Assembly (NCBI GenBank): GCA_033065855.1
Contig: JAVXUO010001451.1
Span: 40,349 to 104,348, forward strand
DNA length: 64,000 nt
Source: Escallonia rubra
Lineage: Eukaryota; Streptophyta; Magnoliopsida; Escalloniales; Escalloniaceae
Direction of reading: 5' to 3'
The notes under the pieces were generated by a model. That model was given only the letters and a program-made list of their open reading frames with translations. It was not told the origin of the DNA and made no database searches. Below are positions 22,139 to 32,964 of this stretch, piece after piece. The translations under genes and the position numbers were made by a program. Positions within the stretch are counted from its first letter, which is position 1; the number at the start of each line of letters is the position of its first letter.

Positions 22139-25100
22139 TTAAGCGATAACCGCCTTTAATGCGGCTTTCCTCTCCTTTTTGAAGTTCCACAGTTCAGGTA
22201 CAATGTATCTCCCACTAGGGTTGTAATCGTTCATCTCCTTCAGAGCTGTTGCTACCACTCTGTACACGTCCTTTCCCCATTTCTCCCTTAATGTTCTCAA
22301 CTTGTTCCCTTCATCTAATATTTCCTGCATACTGCAACATCACCCACTTGATTAATAACTTGTGCAAATCGTGCAGGTAATAAGTTCTCTTTGCCAATTT
22401 TTATGACTTGGAGCAACAGTTTGATTGAGCTTGATCATGGTCACTGTTCTTAAGACGAAGGTACCTATCTTTAAAGCTCAAGCAAGAATATGATTGGCAG
22501 TACGCAAAAGTATATGGTGGGATGACTGGTTTGAAACTCAAACACTTCCTGCCTGTCCCCGATGGAATTTAATCTATTGGTAAGATGGCCATAGTTTATG
22601 CCATATTGTTTGTAGCCAGTAACTCAGGCAGAGTTTCATAACAAATTTAAGCCTAAAGGTTATGTTATGGGTTTGGTCAGAAACTTTGGTCAAAGAAGTG
22701 TAAAAAGTCAGGATAATGGAATTTCAGGTAACCTTGACTGCAAGAACTAGAAATAGAGTAGAGATAGGATACATGCCTCATTGCCTTTCCCTTCAGTTTC
22801 GAGGATTTTGAATGGATGGCATCCAGGATCCTGAATATACTCTTGCCATTTGGAGCATAACAAGGCTGCCTTCTCCATTGCCGTGCGATTTAGATATCTT
22901 CTTTTGCGTTCCTGTTGAAATGGTCTTAAACTAAGGTCTCCATTCTCTTGATTCCAATAGTCGTGCAACCACTTAACAGCTTCGTCAAACCCTAATAGGC
23001 AAATGTAAGCCACTTCATGGACATTTGAGTATGAGATCTCGCATAATTGTAGAAACTGCACGGGTTTCATCATAAACGTGTAAATATTACACAATTGTCT
23101 GTGCATATTAAATTTCTTTGGTATTGACTACAATCTCCGGCAGTGAATGGTAATTGTGACATAAAAGAAACGAAGAAGACAATCGTACCTTAACCATTTT
23201 CTGGTAGGGTGCTTGTAACCTGTGTTACATGGACCTAACCTGTGTTACATGGACTCTTCAAAATGCATAAAGTACCCGTGTCGGATACTCGACACTTGGA
23301 CATGGGTATGGGATATGTGTCCGACATATCCTAAATGATATGCCACTAAGAACACTATATTATAGTGTTTATTTTAGTTTGTTATTACTTTAAGATGATC
23401 TGAGTTTAAGTTAAAGCGAAATGCGTAAATTAAAACACAGTGTCGACTAAGGAATAAGTAAAATACAAGAATAGATAGGAATATTATGCCGTGTCCCCGT
23501 GTCTTTGATTTTGAGAAATAGACGAATCCGACACTTGGACACGTATTCGACTCGGGACACCCGTACCGAGTCCATGTAACATAGCTTGTAACTGGTCATT
23601 CATTTCATGCTCTTTCACAACGAGGCCTAGACTCAGCTCCTCTTTGTCCTTCAACTCTTCCTCAAATTCCATCTTCTTCTGAACACTTGGATCACTTCCT
23701 TTTGCTAGATGCTCTAGCACCTTCAATTGCCTTCTCACCAACTGCAGCTGCTGTGCTGCATCTAACTCTTTCTCTAATGCAAGTATCTTTTACGAAGCTG
23801 CCTTTTTTTTGTCTCTCTCTATCTCTTGAACAGTAAAATTAATTAATGGGAAGGGCTTTACATTAGTTTGTGCAGAAATAAAATTTCAAAGAGATGATGA
23901 GGCCTGGCTTGAAATTGCCATACCTGTTGCTCTTCAAGCAGCGTCAAGACATTATCGTTGGCTTTTAGTTGCTTCTTTGATCCAAATGGAATGATTCATC
24001 TTTCTGGTATCCGTTGGAGAAAGGATGGCATTAGCACAAGCATCTTCACTCTTCGCCAATATAACTTCTAATGGTATAATTTCAGTCGGCCTTCATTCAG
24101 TTGAAATCAAGATTTACCTCTCTCTTCTCGTCCTCAATTATTCTCCTTTCAAGTTGGGTTAAGGTGACAGTTGTTTTGACCATTTGTCAAAAAGTTCTCT
24201 CTTTGATTCCAATTCAAACTTCATTTAATCGCTTTCCTCCAAAATCCTACGAGCGCGTTCCTGCGTCACATGCTGCATCCTTTCCATTTCTGACAAATAA
24301 CTTAGATACTTGTTAATCATTATTACCTTTGTGTATCAGATAAGCTGATTGGCCTGCAAGCGTATGAAACCGTGAACCTCGTTGTAAGCTTCTAGTCTTA
24401 TCCCTTGCTGTCGCTATTAACATGAAATTACAAGTTTCTATTTCTTCTTGTGGAGATTAAAAAAAGGACGGTTCATTTGTCTGGTTCTGAGAAAGTAGAT
24501 AGGCCTTGTCTTGTTATAATGACTGACATGATTATGCAGCAAACCTGCAACTTTTGTTATAAACAAACCTACAACTTCAGTTACTCGTAAAGGTGCTAAC
24601 CTTCGTTGTAAGCCAGGTACATCTTGTCATTCTCTTCAAGCATCCTACTTAGAGACGTGCTTTTCTCATGGCACTGTGCTGCAAGTCATTTATGTTTTCA
24701 TCTATGACATCTAGTTTGTCAGCTAGATCAGCAACCACAGTGTTCCTTTACTTTGTGGTTTTCTCGTGATGCTAGATGTTGTTTCGAGTTATGCTTTCTC
24801 AAAAAGATAATTTGCAATTGGCACTTCAGAGTGATAGTCGTCTGTCTGCTTGTGCACACCATCCATAGATATCTAAACCAGGGTGCCTTCTCCGTGCATC
24901 CCAACTACATTGGCTTCGAAATCTTTCTAAAGATCCATAACATTATTGAATCCCTACCGATCTTCACTGAAGTGCAATATAGCATACCCTGCAAAGCCTT
25001 TTTCAGTCGACAATACCTGGACATCTAGTGGTTTATACTCGCAGAATTTTCTCAGCCATGTTGTGTTTTCTTTGTGTTTCTTCTTTCCCTTTGGCCTTGT

Positions 25101-25474
25101 CCTAATATTGGCAATGTTACCTTTCCAAGGCGAAACAAACAGTTCATCATGCCTCGCATGTTTAATGATATTTTCCTGATCAAGAGTGCAATGTATGGCA
25201 TCTATTTGGGTTAGGTCTTTTTCCAAGTACTTTGCCAAGGCTAGATGGTCTCCCTGCCACTCCTATTGGATGAACCTATACCTACTCCAGAGGCACGCTG
25301 TTGAAGCTCACCATAATGGTACTCTTCTTTCCTCTTTCCTGGGCAAAAATGACTTTTAAAGGTGCCGTTTGGATTCTTGATTTTGTATTTTCCAGCTCTT
25401 AGGTGTCTGTAGGGATTCTGTTTATAATGATTAATCTCAGATTCACTTATATCTGACTCTTCTGCACTGCCCAT
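22139..25474 (-). pseudogene. FDM/IDN2-like XS-XH protein pseudogene (unit 2)
   Basis: Second decayed FACTOR OF DNA METHYLATION gene of the array, longer-lived than the unit-1 copy. Visible: N-terminus at ATG 25474 (MGSAEESDISESEINHY); zf-XS segment with the first Cys changed to Ser (FKSHFCPGKR); after a frameshift near 25240, ALAKYLEKDL and XS-domain sequence (GFAGYAILHF, TDDYHSE); coiled-coil exons (SEMERMQHVTQERARRILEE near 24250; KQLKANDNVLTLLEEQQ ending in a GTATGG donor near 23930); then the XH domain in two open exons, 22800-22960 (KWQEYIQDPGCHPFKI) and 22139-22330 (EYNPSGRY-like NDYNPSGRYIVPELWNF). The donor after GKGNE is GC rather than GT, and a 365-bp element interrupts the coiled-coil exon. 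Function is probably lost, although the XH exons remain open. Confidence 0.87.
23219..23583. mobile_element. MITE-like TIR element inside FDM pseudogene 2
   Basis: A 365-bp insertion absent from unit 1, flanked by GCTTGTAA at 23211-23218 and 23584-23591 (8-bp target duplication, fitting hAT). Ends are inverted: TGTTACATGGAC on the left and GTCCATGTAACA on the right; the left end is tandemly doubled (CCTGTGTTACATGGAC twice). Internal subterminal motifs CGACACTTGGAC and CCGTGTC recur near both ends. No coding capacity. It post-dates the duplication of the array unit. Confidence 0.85.
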
Positions 25475-26621
25475 TGAATTTGGTGAAGAAAATGACAGTT
25501 ATTCCTGACGGAAGAAAAAAGAGTAATCGTGAGATACCCAATGTTTAGAAACCATGTAGTAATGAGACGCCGCATGATTAGAAACGTTAAGATGCTCCCG
25601 AGTTGGGCGATTACAAAATCAAGGACAATGTAATTATGCAGATAAAAGAGATTTACTGATCGAAAGTATGGTTGCTAAGAAGAATCTCTTTGAGATTAAA
25701 TAACCAAGTTGTTTCTGGTAGAAGTGCGGTCTAAATCCTACATGGTTTTACAAGCTACCTAAATGCAGAGTAGATAAAGAGAGTTATTGAACTTCTTAAA
25801 TCACCTACCTCAAGAGGTTTTATATAGGGAATACAGGCTAGGGCTGTTCCACGGTTTAGATAATTACATACTTTGGATGAACTGTATAATATGCTAGGGC
25901 TAAGCAAGAAGAGTACTAGTATCTCAGGACACAATATCAACAATCCATCATAGAAGTTATCCCCTCTACCCCGTCACCCAGGTTCCTTGTATTTATTCTG
26001 GAAGCTGTTAGATATCCTTATGTGGATTCATTTCCTTCCCTAATCTCCCCTAATTAGATTTTGTTTGCAAAAGGTTTTGATGGTCCAAAACGGGACAAGC
26101 AGAATTACTTAAAAGTTCAACTCTCCATCTGATAGATTGCTTCAACCCACTCTTTCGGCAACAGTAGGATCCTCTATTATGCATATACCTCAATAAGCTA
26201 GTCCTGATCTGACATGGATTTCACGTGATCATACATGTTTCTTGGTTCACAATCACTCCTTCCTCCATCTTCGTAGGAGTTCTTAATTGCTTATACCACT
26301 AATGATCTTTGATTTTTTTATTATATTGTCTCTTCTCAAAAAATTTGTACTACTTTGGTGATATTACTGCGTGTAGTAATACCCTTCTGACTCCTAGAAG
26401 CCTAGTTTATTTCATTATTGTTTGAAATAGTTTAAGAGTTGCACCGAGGCTCAGATTGGTTAAGTGAAAAAGGAGGATGTCAGTAGAACCATTGGAGAAA
26501 ATACTCGTCCTTTACCTTATCCGATAGCAGGTCATTTCTGACATTTTCTATGTGCATACTAACAGAAGGTTTGACGATTACCTAGTCACTTGAAGAACTG
26601 TAGAGGACTGAATGGTCATAC
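25475..26621. other. Spacer between FDM pseudogene 2 and the identical tract
   Basis: Counterpart of 13106-14338 with frequent substitutions and indels. No gene, RNA or transposon end recognised. Confidence 0.5.
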
Positions 26622-28003
26622 ATCGAAGAATGATGCTGCTCCCGAGCCTCGCTGAACTTTTGCATGAAGAAGCACAACCGCCAGTAACGGTATTGTATTG
26701 CCAAAGGTTCACAGCTTTATGTACAGGCAAGATCAGTGTACCAAAATCCAACAAAATGTCGATGTTTAGATCAAGATGAATTACAGGGAGATTGGAGCAC
26801 ACTAGAAATTCATACATTTAACCAACTAGAATCAAGAAATAAGTGGAAAGAAGAGGTAAATGAAATCAAAATGTGTGCAAGTTCATTGTAGTTTTCATTG
26901 TAGAATCAAGATGAATTACATGGAAATTGTAGCACACTAGAAATTCATACATTTAACCAACTAGAATCAAGAAATAAGAGGGTCAGTTTACTGTATTTAA
27001 TGTTTACTTTGTGGACTTAATTGTACAGCTTGTTATTAGCATAATCTTTATGTGATCATTTACTAGCTGATACGTTTTTAACAATTATGGTAACTTGCAT
27101 AAGACATTCATGCTTGCCTTGATGGATTGCTCAATTTGCTAGAGATACGTTAAGAGTCCAGCTCTTTTTTGTTAAAAGCTTCTGATCTGATATAGACGTC
27201 GGCAGGACTGAGCCGTGTCGCCCATTGTAAAAGTATTTCAGGGCATGCTTAGGAAGAAAGGGGCATATCAAGAAAATAGAACTGCTGGTATGAGTTGTAA
27301 GGAATACCAGTAGGCCGCAGGATACTTTCAGTCTCCACATGTTAATGGAACTCGATAAATAGCATTTACCATGCACAAATCATCGGTGAATAATTGCTGT
27401 TATTTATTTTACTTTTTACCATTGAAAGGGTGCTAGTGAATGTGTTATATCGCGTATGAATGATCTGGAAAGGGATGTTTGCTGGAATTACAGATAAAGA
27501 AACCTTTACTGTTGAACTTAAAATGTTTATCATCATGGTGCATCATTAGTTAATTGAATTATATGACGAGATGTGATGGTCTTCAGAGACAGCTGAACCA
27601 GACGATTGCTTTGAACCTCTTAACTTTTTGTCATGAACTGCCATTTCCTGTTAACTCTCTTTCAGCACAAGAGTTTATGGGCTTGCACTACTGGCATAGA
27701 AACGATATGTGTTGCTGGAGTATTGGAGATGGAAAATGCCGTGATGTAGAGAATCCAAACAGTAAATTGCAGGCCGTTCGAGACCACATATGTTGTAATT
27801 GATGGATGGTTTCACGTCAAGCATGCCATAACATGGCCGAGACCTTGCGTCCATTGCAGTCTCTTCCCTCCAGCAAGTCTTCCCTCGGTGTAATGACAGC
27901 TTTCTTTCCTTCCAAAAGTTTAACAGCATGTTTGCACCTTATTTTTTGAGATGTGCAAGGGAAAAAGGGATAGTGGATGATGTTTGCACCTTATTTTTTG
28001 ATA
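26622..28003. repeat. 1.38-kb tract apparently identical to 14339-15720
   Basis: Unit-2 partner of the identical tract. The first mismatch on the right is C (15721) against T (28004); on the left the flank AATGGTCATA differs from GATGATCGTA. Unit 3 carries the homologous region (34276-35700) at clearly lower identity with indels. Confidence 0.8.
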
Positions 28004-28055
28004 TGATGACAATCATTTAAATAGAGTTGTGGTCACCATCAAACCATTTGGTCCC

Positions 28056-28062
28056 TATAAAA
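28056..28062 (+). promoter_or_regulatory. TATA box of P450 copy 2
   Basis: TATAAAA, conserved with 15773-15779 and 35751-35757. Confidence 0.7.
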
Positions 28063-28063
28063 G

Positions 28064-28552
28064 TTGGTGCATCTTCCCTCCCTCCCGCCCGTTGTGCTTC
28101 AACTCTTCCTCTCAAAACCTCTGCACTCCATTTTCTGGGTTCCATGGAAAATCCAGCAACACTTCAGGAAACAAGGCGTAGTGGGGCCCAGCTACCGTCC
28201 CATTGTCGGGAACTCGGCGGAGATGAGACGGCTGACAAGCGAAGCCGAATCGAAGTCGAAACCGTTCAACCATGACAGTCTCCACCGTGTGGCGCCACAC
28301 TATCACGAGTGGGCTGAGATGTATGGGAAGACTTTCCTGTACTGGTTCGGGGTGAAACCGAGGCTAACTCTAGCGGATCCGGACTCGATCAAGGAAGTGC
28401 TTCCAAATAGTACGAGTGGCTCGTTTGATAAGCTTGGGTTTAACTCTTTGTCTGAGATGCTGTTCGGGCGGGGTCTTGCTGGGTTGAAGGGGAAGACGTG
28501 GGTTGTGCGCAGAAAGCTTGCAAGCCAGGCCTTTAACATGGAAGTAGTTAAG
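28064..28552 (+). pseudogene. CYP72-clan P450 exon 1 only, unit 2
   Basis: Exon 1 of the P450 is open from the membrane-anchor end to its splice donor (AGTTAAG|GTGATT at 28552/28553) and includes [26 protein letters not shown] and [14 protein letters not shown]. The initiator segment found in unit 3 (TTACAATGTATTTTCTCATG region) is deleted, leaving no ATG before the anchor. Intron 1 sequence follows to 29229 and then fuses to unit 3, so exons 2-4 with the I-helix, ExxR and heme loop are missing. It could at most yield a non-catalytic fragment. Exon-1 amino acids differ from the intact gene at about a dozen positions. Confidence 0.9.
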
Positions 28553-29738
28553 GTGATTTTCTCTCTTTAAGTCTTATACAGAAGATTGTCCTCGCTTGCT
28601 TTTCTTTTCTTTTCTTTTCAGCTCACAAATGGAGCGCAGATGTGATAGTCAGAGGGTGGTTTAATCCGAGCCTTCATGTACACTTTTTTTGCGTCTTGAA
28701 CTGTTGCAAATTGGTGGTATTTCAAAGCCAAAGGTGGACTCTCACGCGCGCACGTGAGCCCGGCTTAGGCCCAGGCCATTCCGAGGCAAATTTTAGAAAT
28801 TCAGCGAAAAATTAGTTAGCCAGACGCGTCATGTGTTACTCGCACGCAATGGGGTGCAAATCCCAGCACAAAAGCCCTCGCGGGCCTACCTGATGATGGC
28901 ATTCTTTTTGCGGTTTTCGTTGACCATAACTGTCGAAATCATATTCTCTCTAGTTATCCAATTATAAATGCAAGCAGAAGGGTGTTCGTGTGGCCCTCCT
29001 TATTCGAGTACTCCTTAGCGGAGAAGAAACTTTCGACTCCTGGAGGGTAACCGTTCGAGATCTTGGGCACCGAGATGTTATCTCTGTCAGGCGAAACTAC
29101 TCTTTAAGGGCAGCGGTCAAGCTGTCGATAGTTTTACTACGCATTTTTCTATTTTAATATAATAGTTGTTCGTTTGACTTTAACATGAACCACGTATTCG
29201 TACCCATAAAGTTGATCGATTGCATTGCTATCTAATCATTGCTTTTGACAGGCAGCACCGCAGCAAGCTTTTGGGAAGAATATTAGACATCTAGTGAAAC
29301 TCTCTGGCTTGCAAGTTGGTGGTCTAATCTAGCTCTTGCTTCATTTCTTTCTGTAATTCCAAGGGTTAGCAGTTAGATTGTCCCTTAAAATTGGATGGTC
29401 TCAACCATTCTTTCTCAAAAGGAGCCAAATGATAGAAGTTACGAGGAAAAGGACTGATCAGACAAATGGCTTTGAAAGTTTTTGGCAGTTTGGTATAGAA
29501 CTGTTCTCAATATCTTGAGTGTAATCTTCTTTCTCCCTTGGATGGAGATTACTGGAACATAGATATTCAAGAGAGGGGACCAGAACCAGAAAGAAAATGA
29601 TGTCGTTGAATGGAACTTGAAGCATCAATACCACTTGTATCCCTTTCTTTTTGAAGAAAATTTGTTGAAATCTTTGATAAAATTTGAACAAAATCTTATT
29701 ACAGATTTCTCTTTTACATAAATAAAAAAAAAGGTCTC

Positions 29739-29765
29739 ATAAATGTCACTGTACGTGACATTTAT
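29739..29765. repeat. Perfect 11-bp hairpin
   Basis: ATAAATGTCAC, 5-base loop TGTAC, then GTGACATTTAT. The unit-1 counterpart near 5628 has only ATGAATGTCACT without the second arm. Confidence 0.8.
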
Positions 29766-30030
29766 ATCCCTTGTTGTGGAGCTCAAATATTGAAAAGAGA
29801 GTTGAAATATCACTTGTAAAGAAGAAGTCACATTTCTTATCGTAGACTTATTCGTTTATTTTTTCCTTTATTGAATTTAGTCACCAATTCACATGACTCT
29901 AATCATTTTATGTTGAAAATGTAAATCCAAATACCTGGCAAATTAATATAATACTTATCTATCAAAAAAAATATATCTTAAGTTATAAAATGAAATTAGA
30001 AGGTAAAAGAAAAGCAAAAATAAAAATGGG

Positions 30031-30105
30031 TGTTCTCGACGAGAGTCGAGCTCGAGACCTCCCGCTTATTGAAGGGGTGCTTCTAACCAACTGAACTACA
30101 AGAGC
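30031..30105 (-). pseudogene. tRNA-Thr relic, unit 3
   Basis: Counterpart of 5823-5896. The acceptor 5' side is GCTCTTG, the D-arm reads TAGTTCAGTTGGTTAGAAGC, and the anticodon loop is altered to TTCAATAA, so the AGT anticodon is lost. The T-arm also has mismatches. Clearly non-functional. Confidence 0.85.
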
Positions 30106-30194
30106 TTTGCGCCTTTTATCTATTTTTATTTAATTTAATTGCATTTGTTTTCTAATCCTACCCTAACCACGCGTGTCTGCCAATAAACATGGTA

Positions 30195-31798
30195 GTAGAT
30201 GTGAGCATTTAAACCGTAAAAATCGAACTGACAACCAATCCGACAAATTTCAAACCAATCGCAAAAACAATTGGTTTATTTATTTTTTTTACAAACCGCA
30301 TGTCCGGTTTGGTTTGATTTTTTTAAAACCGAACTGACCGTATACAATATAATATATAATTTTTTTTAAACTAACCCCAGTTAGTTTTAACTGAATTAGG
30401 TAGTTAAACTTAACCCTTCATATAAAATATCGGTAACCCTAAATCCTAATCCATCTTTTCTTCAATCGCCGCCCACTCCCAGATCTGCTCCACAAGGACC
30501 ACAACCTCACACTCCACGCCTCATCTCATCCCTCAACTCTCAAGGCAGCACCTCCACCAAGGCAGCGTCTCCACCACGGCAGCGCCTTTTTCAGCGTCGT
30601 CTCTTCAGCCGCCGCCTTCTCCAGCGCCATCTCAACCTCCCACAGTTGCGCATCTGTATCTCCTCCTACCGTTGCCTCCTATTTCCTCTAGCCTCCAAGG
30701 TAATGTCTCCCCTTTTCTAGATTCCTCCTTTCTTAGCAGTTAGCTCCTCAGTTAAGCTTCCCCATTTCCCCTTCATCTTCTTCCCTGAATTATCAGAAAT
30801 TGTAGCATATTCATCCGTAGTACAGTGCTACTTTAGACTTTAGAGCCCCCAAAATGACGTGGGTGGGTGATGGGGGAGTTGGTCACTTGGTCAGGATCAA
30901 TTTTGGTGATTAACAAGAAAAATTGTCTCAGTTAAGATTAGTTTTCAATTAGTGCAAAAATGCAATTGCCCTGTACATTTATATATTAGTCATTGTTAAT
31001 ATAGACAGAAGTGATTGCAAGTAGTTGGGATGATTGTGCCTGAGAACTGCAGTAGAGCTAGGGCCACCCTTTTGAGAATGACAATGCAAATAAAATGTCA
31101 CAAACTCACAATTGCTTAAAGAGAGTACATATTCTGAAATCTTTGGTTTGAATCAGTACACTTGAAATGTCACAAACTCATAATTGGTTTGATTCAGTAT
31201 ACTTGATTTGAAGGAAATTCTCAATAACTAGTATCACATCAGATGGTTATGATGAATAATGTTTGTGAAAAAAGTAAGGAGATTTAATCTCACAAAATTT
31301 TTAGTAACCAGTATACTTGAAGTAGATTTAATGATTTCTTATCATTGTATTGTATTAGATGGTTGATGATGCGGGTGCAATAGGTGCTGATGGATAATAA
31401 TGTGTAATTTGATTAAAAGCTTAACAGATGCTATGTAAGGCGTTATTTTCTTTTGAATGTTATGTAATTTTCATTAGAATTTTAAGAAATGCTATGTAAT
31501 GATTTGTGTGTAATGAGTTATTTTCTTTGGATGTTATGTAATCTAATTAGAATTTTAGTCTTATGAGCAAAGATCTGCTGAATTACTTGAGTTTTGTTAC
31601 AAATTTTTAGTTGTTTTGGGCCCAGAATGGAATCTAGCCCAAACCGATTTAATCCGTTTAAACCGAACCGTTCGATCCATCTAATCCGTTCAAACCGAAC
31701 CGTTCAACTATAGTTCGGTTTATTTTTTTCCAAATCGATGTTGGTCGGTTCGGTTTGATATTCAACCTCCAAACCGAACCAACCGTGCTCACCCCTAC
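30195..31798. mobile_element. 1.6-kb non-autonomous TIR element (hAT-like) upstream of CAF1-3
   Basis: Left end GTAGATGTGAGCA and right end TGCTCACCCCTAC form imperfect 13-bp inverted repeats. Next to both ends are AAACCGAACC / GGTTTGGTTTG motif clusters, a common layout of plant hAT-like elements starting with AGGGGTGAGCA. The interior holds a short exon-like, CT/CC-rich block (30470-30700) ending in AAG|GTAATG, perhaps a captured 5' leader. No transposase. No target duplication is seen because host sequence next to it is missing relative to units 1 and 2. Confidence 0.7.
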
Positions 31799-32136
31799 AA
31801 TCTAATCTCTATATATCCAACACAACGCAACGTGAGCTCTGAACAGGCCTAAAAATACACCCAATTTTTTACAGTTTTTGAATCGGAGACACAGAAGTTC
31901 ACGGCTTTATAGTCAGATCTCATTTTCCATTTTATTTCTGAATTATTTACTGTTATATACTTATGGTTTCTCTTGGAAGTTATAAGTTCATGCCATTTCT
32001 TGCAGCTTTGGATTGATTTGGTTTGGCGTTTTTTTGTTGTTTTCTTTTCTGGGTTTTGCAGATTTAGGGTCTTGATATGCATATGGTATGTTTTTGAATA
32101 GGGGTTTTTGTGGGTTTATTGAATCTTTTGGAGAAA

Positions 32137-32964
32137 ATGTCGATTTTGTCCAAGACTAGTGATTCGATTCACATAAGGGAAGTGTGGAATGACAATCTTG
32201 AAGATGAGTTTGGGTTAATTCGCCATATTGTTGATGACTATACCTTTATAGCTATGGACACCGAGTTTCCTGGCATTGTCCTTCGCCCTACAGGGACTTT
32301 CAAGAGCTCAGCTGAGTATAACTTTCAGACCCTTAAGGCCAATGTCGACCTTCTGAAGTTAATACAAGTGGGTCTTACTTTTTCTGATGAAGAAGGGAAT
32401 CTTCCCACCTGTGGGACTGATAAGTACTGTGTCTGGCAGTTTAATTTCCGCGAGTTTAATCTCAATGAGGATCGTTACGCGAATGACTCGATTGAGCTGT
32501 TAAGCCAGAGTGGCATTGATTTTAAAAAGAACTATGAAAAGGGCATTGATGCGCATCGGTTCCGCGAGCTACTGATGTCTTCTGGGATTGTGTTGAATGA
32601 TAATGTGCACTGGGTCACCTTTGACGGTGGGTACGATTTTGGTTACTTGGTGAAGCTTTTGACTTGCCAGCATCTGCCCGATACGCAAGGGGGGTTCTTC
32701 AATTTGATCAACATGTATTTCCCTACACTGTACGATATCAAGCATCTGATGAAATTCTGCAATTGCCTTCGCGGTGGGTTGAACCAGCTTGCGGAGCTCC
32801 TGGGTGTTGAGAGGATTGGTATCTGCCATCAAGCTGGTTCGCGTAGTCTGCTTACTTCTTGTACATTCCTGAAGTTAAAGGAAAATTTCTTTAGTGGAAC
32901 TCCTGAGAAGTATGCTGGTGTGTTGTATGGCCTTGGTGTTGAGAATGGACAAATTACTTATTAA
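32137..32964 (+). CDS. CAF1: CAF1-family protein, copy 3, catalytic Asp replaced by Arg
   Basis: This 275-codon intronless frame starts [11 protein letters not shown], with one extra Thr-type residue against copies 1 and 2. D41, E43, D167 and H231 are present, but the final DEDDh Asp is Arg236 ([10 protein letters not shown]), and DGGYDFGYL replaces HSGYDFGYL, as in copy 2. The N-terminal half has its own changes ([27 protein letters not shown]). Poly(A) deadenylation activity is therefore doubtful, although the CCR4-NOT docking fold may persist. AATAAA follows at 32993. An upstream ATG (near 32088) opens a frame overlapping the start out of phase. The upstream region is altered by the 30195-31798 transposon. 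Confidence 0.88.
   Translation: MSILSKTSDSIHIREVWNDNLEDEFGLIRHIVDDYTFIAMDTEFPGIVLRPTGTFKSSAEYNFQTLKANVDLLKLIQVGLTFSDEEGNLPTCGTDKYCVWQFNFREFNLNEDRYANDSIELLSQSGIDFKKNYEKGIDAHRFRELLMSSGIVLNDNVHWVTFDGGYDFGYLVKLLTCQHLPDTQGGFFNLINMYFPTLYDIKHLMKFCNCLRGGLNQLAELLGVERIGICHQAGSRSLLTSCTFLKLKENFFSGTPEKYAGVLYGLGVENGQITY

Larger units (their letters stand above)
16053..29229. repeat. Tandem array unit 2
   Basis: Second unit, 13.2 kb. It is preceded by P450 intron 1 sequence joined to ATCTAATCATTGC, the same junction found before unit 3 (29230). It is longer than unit 1 because of a plastid insertion (about 16473-17855) and a 365-bp MITE-like insertion in the FDM pseudogene, and because its P450 exon 1 is not internally deleted. 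Confidence 0.9.
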
